Shown one piece after another: positions 43,731 through 52,036 of a DNA stretch of 64,000 nt. A program made the translations under genes and the position numbers. How positions within the stretch are numbered: the stretch's first letter is position 1; each line of letters opens with the position of its first letter. Source of the stretch: Metamycoplasma alkalescens (GTDB taxonomy: Bacteria > Bacillota_I > Bacilli_A > Mycoplasmatales > Metamycoplasmataceae); assembly GCF_900476125.1 (NCBI RefSeq), contig NZ_LS991949.1, positions 1 through 64,000 of the forward strand, in the 5' to 3' direction. The notes under the pieces are model-generated. The model had not been told where the DNA came from. It made no database searches and saw only the letters and a list, made by a program, of their open reading frames with translations.

Positions 43731-44396
43731 ATGAAAAAATCAAACAAAATATTATTGGTCCTAGGTTCAATTTCATCACTGTCAGCATTGCCACTTGTTG
43801 CTGCATCATGTGGAAATAAAACAAAACAAGAACAAGAAAATAAATCTAATGATACATCTAATAATGGATCATCAAATCAGCAAAAGAATGACAAAGATAA
43901 AGATAATAAAAATGATGATGTTAAACCTAAAGATGGTAATTCTCAAACAGAACAAGGATCAAACACTTTAAATAATAAAGATAATACTTCAAAAAAAGAT
44001 GATGAAAAAAATAAAAATGAAAGCTCAAAAAGTGAACAAAAAGAAGATAAAAATAAAATAGATTCTTCGAATGAAAGATTAGTAAATAAAATGCCTAAAT
44101 CTCAACCAACAAGAGTAGAAGCTGTTTATGGTGAACATAATGGGAAACCATATGAATATGTATGGGATGGTGATTATAATTGATCATTAAAATTAGGAGA
44201 AAAAAAAGATATTGATCCAAGACCTACTAATTCAAATAAAGTAGAAGCTGTTTGAGGAGAACACGACGGGAGGGATTATACATATTGATCAGATGGTAAT
44301 TACAATTGATCTTTAAAATCAGGTTCAGAATATGATCTATATTCTTATATTGATGAAGACCCAATTGATGTAAGAAAAGTGAATATGAAAAACTAA
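43731..44396 (+). CDS. Vlp/Vsp-like variable lipoprotein 2 with Trp-rich tandem repeat
   Basis: A 221-aa lipoprotein with the same signal peptide (Cys27) and Asn/Lys-rich tract as lipoprotein 1. The C-terminal part has two tandem units of about 40 residues: RVEAVYGEHNGKPYEYVWDG then YNWSLKLG, and KVEAVWGEHDGRDYTYWSDG then YNWSLKSG. Most of these Trp codons are TGA. The frame stops at 44396, but a one-base shift near 44374-44378 would continue as SEYEKLKKTSIEGGLDYL and on to a TAA at 44474, giving about 248 aa. The short form may be a frameshifted state. Confidence 0.78.
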
Positions 44397-44499
44397 AAAA
44401 AACAAGTATTGAAGGTGGACTTGATTATTTATCATCTCAAGTAGAAAAGTCCGGATTTTTCCTATTAGCTAAATAACCTATTTATAAATTCTAATTATG

Positions 44500-44528
44500 A
44501 AGTTCCCGATTGTTGGGAACTTTTATTT
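44500..44528 (+). terminator. terminator after lipoprotein 2
   Basis: Stem AAGTTCCC / GGGAACTT with 7-base loop and a T-rich tail. It follows the longer, shifted reading (stop 44476) by 23 bp, which favours that reading as ancestral. Confidence 0.82.
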
Positions 44529-44677
44529 TTATTAAAAATTTTTTCTAAAAATCGACTATTTTGTATAAAAAACTACAATTAAACTCTTAACAATACTAAT
44601 GTTATAAATTTTAAGTTTAAATAAAACTGAAAGAACAATTTAAATATAAACCTTTCTGAGAGATTCATATAAAAGTA

Positions 44678-45173
44678 ATAAAAAAATCAAACAAAATATT
44701 ATTGATCTTAGGTTCAATTTCATCACTGTCAGCATTGTCACTTGCTGCTGCATCATGTGTTGAGACAAGAAAAGAAGAAAATAAATTAAAAGAACCTCAA
44801 AAAAACAAAATACAACTCCACAGAATGATGATAATGTAAAAAAGGAGAATCAAAAAGATAATCATAAAGAGCAACCTGGTATTGATAAATTTACTAAAGA
44901 AAAAAAATATCTTCAATTTTAATATATACAAATTTAGGAGAAATTTCACCAAAAAGAGGAACTAGACTCTTATCTAAAGATATAATAAAAGTTCTTACAG
45001 AAAAATATCCATCTCTTAATAATAAAGCCAAAGATATAGGAGTTGCTGTTTCTTTAAAAGAAAATAAAGCATATATCAGTGTTGTGGGATTTGATGGAAT
45101 TTTGGTAGTTAAATTTACAATTGAAGAAACTCTTGATTTATTATCAGCAATGGTTGAAGACTCTTGAATTTAA
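44678..45173 (+). pseudogene. third Vlp-like lipoprotein gene, inactivated
   Basis: The signal peptide KKSNKILLILGSISSLSALS leads to AAASC, but the start codon is ATA instead of ATG, and the ribosome site is changed to GAGAGATT. The upstream leader (about 44555) has only a short A run and TACAAT. At least two frameshifts follow (near 44815 and 44905). The last frame encodes about 85 residues, including GEISPKRGTRLLSKDIIKVL and GVAVSLKENKAYISVVGFDG, to TAA at 45171. This C-terminal module differs from both other genes. Confidence 0.78.
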
Positions 45174-45235
45174 TTAATAATAAATAAATTATTTTCGTTA
45201 AAATGAATACTTTTATTAATAAAGTGTAAAAATAA

Positions 45236-45269
45236 AAAAAATCGACCTAAGATCATTGCGTCAATTTTT
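45236..45269. terminator. terminator between convergent lipoprotein pseudogene and permease
   Basis: Stem AAAAATCGAC / GTCAATTTTT (one mismatch) overlapping the permease stop codon; A-rich and T-rich flanks suit both strands. Confidence 0.6.
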
Positions 45270-46926
45270 AAATTCATTTTTGATTTGTTCATTTCAAACG
45301 AGTAATATAAGATACTAAATTGATAAGACTAATAATTAAAAATCCAATTCATAAATATGGAGCTATATCTTCAATGTCATTAAATTTTGTGATGTTTGTT
45401 TTTTGCCCTAATATTGAGGAAGATAGTGATCCATAAGTAATAAAATTTCTTGTAATTCTTTCAATTTCAAATGTTGAAAAAGTAATAAAATCAAGTTTAA
45501 TTTGGGGGCGAATATAATTCCGATAAATTCAGAAATTACCATACTTCATTTTTTTTAATTCTGAAATTTTTTCTTCATTAACTGCATTTATTGTTTGGTA
45601 TAAATTTCTTGATATTGATGAAGAGCTATGAATTGAAAAAGCTAAGACAAAAGCAGCAGAAAATTGGTTAAATAAATTTGATATTAATAAAAATAAAACA
45701 ACAACAGGAATTGCACGCATAAAAATATTGAAATGTTTAAAAATTCAAGCGACTTTTTTTCCTAATAAACTTTTTGCCATCAATAGCATTTTGAAATATG
45801 AAATAATATAAACAAAGAAAAATGTTAAAAATATTAAGGAAAAAAATTGCAATAAGATTCAAAAAATTCCATCATGACTAAAATTTCAAATTAGGTTTTT
45901 TCAATCCGGATTAAAAATTTTTTGAAAAAAAGAAATTGCTCCAGTTTTGTAAAATTTTTGACCAATTAAACTTTGTAAAGAAAAACTTGCAATGGCAATT
46001 CCAATTAAAATAAAAAAAGTTAATAGCATGATTTTAATACTTTTAATTGTCGTATATTTTTTTTTATTTGCACCATTAATTGTTTTGGATTCAAATAAAA
46101 ATTTATTAATATGTTGGGAAGAAATTTCAAGTAAAACTAAAAAAGTTACTAATACAAATAAAGGGATAAGTAATTGCGTATAATCAATTGGATATTCTTG
46201 TGGATTTAATAAAATTCCAATTCCAAAATAACCAAAATTAGCTAAAATTGTTGATCATCTTAAATTACCTTCAAAAGCATAAATATAATGGCTAATAAAT
46301 TTAATTTTTATTTGTGGTCAAATATCAATTCAAAAAGCTTTTCATTTTGATTGTTTGGTTTTTGTGATATGAAAAAAAATACTAAAATTTGCATTTTCAA
46401 TTGTCTGTGAAAAATATTCATGTAATCAAAGTCAAGTAAACCAACAATAAATCAAATTGATTGCTAAGGCTTTATCAAAAGAAATTTTAAATAAATAAAT
46501 AAAAAATAATTCAGGGAAAATTCTTAAAAAAATAATGATTATTTTAAAAGGTATTGCAACATACTTAATATTCATTTTCAAATTTGAAAAATATGCTGTA
46601 ATCATTGCTAAAATAAAGCCAATAAAGGTACTTAAAAAAACTAATTTAATACTGTTTCATAAAAAACTTATGGAAAGTAAAAATAAGTTTTTTTCATATA
46701 GTTCACTATATGAGGAAGGACTAAAAAAATCCTTTAAATTTTGAGATAATAAATTTAGACCATTGGAAGTGATACTAAAATTAATAATCAAAATTGATCC
46801 AATGACTAAGGCAATAATTAAAAGAAAAAAAATAATTCTCCAAAATGGTTTAATTGGACCATTTTTTAAAATAGTATTATTTTCTAACTGAATACCTTCT
46901 TTAAAAAAACCATTTTTTATACCCAT
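45268..46926 (-). CDS. P69/PhnE-like ABC transporter permease
   Basis: A 552-aa membrane protein rich in TGA-Trp codons, about 12 hydrophobic segments in two halves. Each half has a PhnE-type permease stretch: in the first, YAFEGNLRWSTILANFGYFG near residue 220; in the second, MRAIPVVVLFLLISNLFNQF near 403. In M. hyorhinis such a double permease (P69) works with lipoprotein P37 and ATPase P29. It starts 3 bp after the P37-like gene. No ATPase follows here; the best candidate is at 51081. Transport of thiamine or a related cofactor is inferred from the P37 family. Confidence 0.78.
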
Positions 46927-46929
46927 ATG

Positions 46930-48066
46930 CTATGAAAATATTTTTTTATAAGGATCAATTACTTGTTTTTTGACATCAGTAATGATTTCATAGCCATTGA
47001 AACCCAATGATGCTCCATAATCATCCTTTTTTTCCTCTCATAATTTAATTATAATTTCTTGTAAAATTTTAATTTCTTCGGCACTAAAAATTTTTTTATC
47101 AACCACAATAATATTATATTTTATAGGATCAGTAGCTGTTAGAAATTCAATTTTTACATCACCATTTGCGTTTTCAGGCGAAAAATAACCTTTACTTGAA
47201 TTTGTATAAGCAAATGAACCAAAATCATCAAAAACAATATTATAATTTTTAGTTTCGCCACGTCCAATATCTCTGCGCGCATTATCTGTTGTGCTATATT
47301 TTTCTGGATTTTTAATGCGATCAATTGCAAATGAAATAAATTTATTTCCTTCTTTATTGAAATGTTTTTTGAATAATTCCTGTTGCAAAATGTATTTTGA
47401 TGCACTACCAGTTTTACCACTTAGAATTCCAAAATTTCGAAATGCATTTCAATCTTTTTGATCTCATGCCTTCTTAATTTCATCTCTTTGTTTTTTATTG
47501 CCTTGAATCATGATTATTCCACGGTAATAATCAACTAGTTTATTATCTGGTTGATAAAAAAATTCATATTTTTCACCATCTCATTGATATTCGGCATCAT
47601 TTCAAAGTGCATGTGGAACTTTTTCAAATAATTCTTGTGCTTTTTTAGCAATTTGTCTTAATTTATCATTTTCTTGACCATTGCTATATTGGTCATTAAA
47701 ATTATAATCAAATTTAAAAGCTTTAGTTTTTGTTTGAATGATTGGCAAAATATTTTCATTTCCTTTTTCATGAATCTGGGAAATATAATTTGGAAGTGTT
47801 AAGACAGCAATATTGCTTGTCCCTTTTTTAATAACATTGATTGAATCATTATTTTGGCTGCTATAAATTAATTCAAGTTTCAAATTTTGTTTGGTTTTTT
47901 GATTGAATTGATCTAAGATGTCTTTAAAGAAAGTGTGTTGTTTTTGTTTTGAATATGGGGCATTGACAATGAAACTAAGACTTTTTTCTTTTTGGTAGCA
48001 TGAAATGGCTAGCGTTGAAAGACTTATAATTGGTATTGCTGATAAGAAGATTTTTATTTTTTTCAT
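46930..48066 (-). CDS. P37-like high-affinity substrate-binding lipoprotein
   Basis: A 378-aa lipoprotein with lipobox LAISC (Cys23). It has the type II binding-protein look of P37/Cypl and PhnD: SLSFIVNAPYSKQKQHTFF near residue 29, SNIAVLTLPNYISQ near 85, YYRGIIMIQGNKKQ near 177, FGILSGKTGSASKYILQQEL near 203 and FDDFGSFAYTNSS near 258. P37 of M. hyorhinis binds thiamine pyrophosphate. TGA codons near 47599 and 47035 are Trp. The permease gene follows within 3 bp. Confidence 0.8.
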
Positions 48067-48400
48067 ATTGTATAATTTATTAATCCTTTCATAAATTATG
48101 AAAAAGATAAGATAAACCCATCATATCAATAATTTAAGATATTTAATTAAAATATGGGTATTTTTTTTAGTCTTTTGCACCCTTATCCTTTTTTGATAAT
48201 TTTATACTAAAAAACCCAAAAAGAAATGAAAGTATCTAATTTATTGTTTTTATTACTAAATATTTAATCGAATTTATTTTTTAGGGATTAAAAATCGGGT
48301 TTTTAGAAACTATTTTTTTAAGTTTAATAAAGTTATATAATATAACTTATACTTAAATATTTAAAATTGTGTAACAAAATAAAAATAAAAAAAGGAGATT
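48067..48400. promoter_or_regulatory. 334-bp divergent gap with palindrome over a -10 box
   Basis: At 48330-48348 a perfect dyad AAGTTATAT-A-ATATAACTT contains TATAAT (48336-48341), the likely promoter of the S1-pgi-ldh operon. Further upstream CTAAAAAACCC (48207) and GGGTTTTTAG (48297) could pair over 80 bp. The rest is AT-rich; no gene seen. Confidence 0.5.
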
Positions 48401-48736
48401 ATGGAGTATTTTGTTGGTCAAATAATTAAAGCAAAAGTTTTTAGAATCTCAAAAAATGTCATTACTTTTAAAACAGAGAATGGCAATATTTGTTATTTAA
48501 ATATTTCAGAAGTAAGTGATTATTTTGTTAAGGATTTGAATATGATGTTTCGTGTCAATGATATCAAAGAAGTAAAAATTATTGAAATCATGCCGAATAA
48601 TGAATTATTGCTTTCATTTAAACAAATTCATCCTAAAGAATTAAGAAATCCCTTTGAATTTCGTCTTGATGCGAATGATGCTGAATTTGAGTCATTATTA
48701 AACTTTACAAATAAGGAAATTGAACATGGCAATTAA
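48401..48736 (+). CDS. S1-domain RNA-binding protein
   Basis: A 111-aa protein with a single S1 fold: YFVGQIIKAKVFRISKNVIT at residue 3, a central CYLNISEVSDYFV, then VNDIKEVKIIEIMPNNELLL, as in YabR/GSP13-type proteins. It likely binds RNA or ribosomes. AAAGGAGATT precedes the ATG. Its last 11 bp overlap the next gene, so the two are translationally coupled. The same arrangement with pgi suggests only co-transcription, not shared function. Confidence 0.8.
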   Translation: MEYFVGQIIKAKVFRISKNVITFKTENGNICYLNISEVSDYFVKDLNMMFRVNDIKEVKIIEIMPNNELLLSFKQIHPKELRNPFEFRLDANDAEFESLLNFTNKEIEHGN

Positions 48737-50069
48737 AAATAAAATTGATTTTGTTTGCGATCAAGTCATTAATCAAAAAGTTTTTGAAGGTAAATACAAA
48801 GAAATTATTCATTCCATCAATGAAAAAATTAAAACCAATGAGATTTCTTCACAAAAAAATTTAGGTTTTTTGCATGTCAAAAAAAATATACAAAAAAGTG
48901 ATTATTCAAAACTTCAAAACATCTTAAAGTTTTTTAATGAAGAAAAAATTGAAGTTTTAGTTGTAATTGCACCAGAATATATTTGTTTACAATCAGAAAG
49001 CATTATTAATTTAGTTGATACACATCTTAAGGAAGATAGCGATATTGATATTTTATTCATCAATGAAAGTTATTCAGGAATTGATGTGGCAAATTTAATT
49101 AAATATTTGGAAAATAAGCGTTTTGCTTTAAATGTGATTTCAAAAAATGGCGATGATTTTGAATCTTTGATTATCTTTAGAGAATTGATTTCTTTATTAA
49201 CAAATCGTGTCGGAAGAAATAATGCGACAAAATATATTTATGTTACAACAAATAATAACTATGGGCGTTTATTTAATTGAGCCCAAGCAAAAAATTATCA
49301 ACATTTAGTTTTATTGGATAATACAAATGAACGTTTTTTAAACTATTCAGCAGCTGTGTTGCTTCCACTTGCTTGTGCAAGAATTAATATTGATTCATAT
49401 CTTGAAGGGGCAAATGAGGCGAATTTATTTTATGAAAATTGCCCGCTAGGAAATAATAGTGCTTACAAATATGCTTTGGTGCGTTATATCTTTAGTAAGT
49501 TAGACCGCAATACTAAACAAAAAGATATTTTTGTCAATGAAAATATTTGTGTTTTTTCACAAACACATCAAAAAATTGGTAATTTACTTGCAATGTATTT
49601 GAATGAAACCTCATATCGAAGTTATCGCGGAATAAAGGTTAATTCATTTTTGCAACCTTCAGATACAAAAACATATACGAATATATTTTTTCAAAAGCAT
49701 CAACAAATGTTTGATACGCATCTAATTGTTAAAAACCCATCATTTGATTTTAATGTTAGCATTATGGATGATAGTGATTTAAATGATTTAAACTACTTAA
49801 TGAAATATTCTTATAATAAACTAAATAAGGTTATGAATAAAGTAATAAAAAATTGTCATTTAATCAATCAAATACCTTTTGTCGAAATTATTATTGATGA
49901 TTTAAATCACAAAACTTTAGGTTGAATTATTTCTTTTATTCATCATGCTGCAATCATGTCTGCTTATTTAATGGATTTAGATCCATTTGAAGATAATGGC
50001 TTAAGAGCTTATAATATTGAGTTAACAAAGAAATTTACAGAATTAATGGGAGAAAATAAAAATGAATAA
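48726..50069 (+). CDS. pgi: divergent glucose-6-phosphate isomerase-like protein
   Basis: A 447-aa protein with the overall Pgi layout: FALNVISKNGDDFESLIIFR near residue 137, VLLDNTNERFLNYSAAVLLP near 196 and the C-terminal LNHKTLGWIISFIHHAAIMS near 397. The canonical phosphate-binding SGTT of Pgi is NGDD here, and the usual GGRxS is NERFLNYS. These changes put catalysis in doubt; it may be a relic or a moonlighting protein. Start: ATG at 48726 after AAGGAA, rather than the in-frame TTG two codons earlier. Two TGA-Trp codons. It overlaps both neighbours. Confidence 0.7.
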
Positions 50070-51030
50070 AATCGGAATTATTGGTGTTGGTGCAGTTGGA
50101 TCATCTTTTTTATATGCGGCATTGAATAAACAAATTGAAGCAGATTATATTTTGGTTGATGCATTTGCGGATTATGTCAAAGCACAAGCTAAAGATTTAA
50201 ATGATGCGGCATGTTCAATGGCAAATAATGGATCAACATTTACACCTGGAAATTATGATGATTTAAAAGATGCACAAGTTATTGTTATTACGGCCTCAGT
50301 CAAACCAAAAGATGGTGTTTTAAAAGATCGTTTGGAACTATTAACTGATAATGCGAAATTAATAGCAGAAATTGCTAAAAATGTTAAAAAATCAGGTTTT
50401 AATGGAATTACAATTATTGCTTCAAACCCTGTTGACATTATGGCTTGTGTTTATCAACAAGTAACGCAATTTGAATCAAGCAAAGTTATTTCATCCGGAA
50501 CAATTTTAGAAACAGCAAGAATGAAAAAATTCTTGTCTGAAAAAATCAATGTTAAAGCCTCATCAATCACAGGTTTTGTGATTGGTGAACATGGTGCAAG
50601 ATGTTTAATTCCTTTTTCAAAAATGCGGATTGGACTTGGCTCATTAAAAGATTGATTAGCAAATGGGATGATTACAAAAGAATGACTTGATAATTTAAAC
50701 CAAAAAGTTAAAGACGAAGCATTTGAAATTATTAGTGGGAAAGGTATTACAAATTTTGGTATTGGTGCAAACTTAGCAGAAATTGTGCAAGCAATTTTAA
50801 CTGATCGGAAAGTAATTTATTCACTTGGTGTAAGATTGCCAAAAGAATACAAACATAGTGGCGTTTATTTTGGACTACCAGTCATTCTTGGAAAAAACGG
50901 TTATATTCATCTGCCAAAAATAAGATTAGAAGATGATGAACAAATCATTTTTGATAATTATTCAAAAGAAATGAAAGATACAACAATTCAAATTCTTCAA
51001 AATCTAAATATTAAACCCGATTTTGAATAA
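50062..51030 (+). CDS. ldh: L-lactate dehydrogenase-family enzyme
   Basis: A 322-aa NAD-dependent 2-hydroxyacid dehydrogenase. Seen: KIGIIGVGAVGSSFLYAAL at the N-terminus (Rossmann), IIASNPVDIMACV near 119, SSGTILETARMKKF near 148 and catalytic His in VIGEHGARCLIPF near 174. The substrate loop reads KPKDGVLKDRLEL where Ldh normally has QKPGETRLDL, so it is longer and lacks the usual Gln; GEHG is followed by ARC rather than DS. Lactate is the likely but not certain substrate. It overlaps pgi by 8 bp, and a terminator includes its stop. Confidence 0.85.
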
Positions 51031-51050
51031 GGTGATAAACCTTATTTTTT
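51026..51050 (+). terminator. terminator of the S1-pgi-ldh operon
   Basis: Stem AATAAGG / CCTTATT with loop TGATAAA and a T run; it overlaps the ldh stop codon. Confidence 0.82.
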
Positions 51051-51066
51051 ATTTGTCTTTTTTCAT

Positions 51067-51072
51067 TATAAT
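51067..51072 (+). promoter_or_regulatory. -10 box of an apparently leaderless ABC ATPase gene
   Basis: TATAAT ends 8 bp before the ATG at 51081; there is no room for a ribosome binding site, so transcription would start near the start codon. Confidence 0.55.
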
Positions 51073-51080
51073 ATTCAATT

Positions 51081-51824
51081 ATGCAAAGCATTAAATTTAA
51101 AAATTATTTCGCTTCATACCAAAAAGAAAAAAATAATGTTTTAAAAAATATCACTCTTGAAATCAATCGTGGAGAAATGATTGCAATTATTGGTAAATCA
51201 GGTTCAGGAAAAACAACATTATTTAATGCCTTACTAAAACAGTTAAAAACAAGATCGGGCAATCTTTTTATTAATGATAAAAACATTGATTTGATTAAGA
51301 AAAAAGAATGAAAAAAAATTATCAATAAAGTTGGATATTTATCGCAAGAAACTAATTTGATTAATCATTTAAATGTTTATGAAAATATTTTGCATTTTTA
51401 TTTAAATTACAAAAATAAATTTTGTGCTTTTTTTAAAATTCTTACTAAAAAACAAAAACAAGAAATTTATGATGTTTTAAGTAGTTTAGATATTCTTGAC
51501 AAAATTTATACAAAAATTTCTGATTTATCAGGCGGGCAAAAACAACGTGTTGCGATTGCGAAATTATTATTAAAAAATGTTGACATTATTTTAGCTGATG
51601 AACCAACTTCTTCTCTTGATATTAAAACATCAAAAGATATTATGAATATTCTTAAAAAAATTAACAAGGAATACCAAACAACAATTTTAATCAATATTCA
51701 TGATCTTAATATTGTGCAAACTTTTTTTGATCAATATTGCTTCATTAAGAATGGTGAATTAATTCAAGTTGGAAATCCCAAAAATTTATCACAAAAAGAA
51801 ATTGAAAAATTATATGAAGTTTAA
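51081..51824 (+). CDS. ABC transporter ATPase (P29/PhnC-like)
   Basis: A 247-aa single ATP-binding subunit. Walker A GKSGSGKTTL near residue 37, LSQETNLINHLNVYENIL near 88 as in PhnC, signature LSGGQKQR near 150, Walker B DIILADEPTSSLD near 171 and a switch His in NIHDLN. One TGA-Trp near 51309. It is a single-gene transcript with no permease beside it. Its PhnC-like type and the lack of an ATPase beside the P37/P69-like pair at 45268-48066 make it the likely partner (inference). Confidence 0.85.
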
Positions 51825-51852
51825 TTAAGAATAATATTCTTAATTTTTATTT
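51825..51852 (+). terminator. terminator after the P29-like ATPase gene
   Basis: A 10-bp stem AATTAAGAAT / ATTCTTAATT with loop AAT, starting right after the stop, then a T run. Confidence 0.85.
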
Positions 51853-51877
51853 TTTTATTAAACAGGAGTTATTAAGG

Positions 51878-52036
51878 TAAAATTAAGGAATATCTCATTC
51901 AAAAAAGTAATTTGTTTTATAAATTAAATAAAACTAAAATTAAGAAAAAATTAAATTTTATTAATGATATTAAATTCAATAAATTTTTAAAATAAATTAC
52001 TTTTTTAAAAAAACAATAAAAAGGAGGTGCAAACTT
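51878..52036 (+). promoter_or_regulatory. mgtA leader with a long-range inverted repeat
   Basis: A TAAAAT box near 51878 is followed by about 150 bp of leader. A perfect 13-bp inverted repeat AAAAAAGTAATTT (51901-51913) / AAATTACTTTTTT (51994-52006) encloses 80 bp. The 3' arm ends in T6, as in a terminator arm. AAGGAGGT then lies 8 bp before the ATG. No match to the conserved M-box sequence was seen. Confidence 0.45.

Noticed and set aside
40860-45200. CRISPR array or prophage in the repeat-rich region
   Set aside because: The repeats are paralogous gene starts and leaders, not evenly spaced short repeats, and no cas or phage genes are seen.
51853-52036. Classical M-box riboswitch before mgtA
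   Set aside because: The conserved M-box sequence blocks are not visible; only an unrelated inverted repeat is present.
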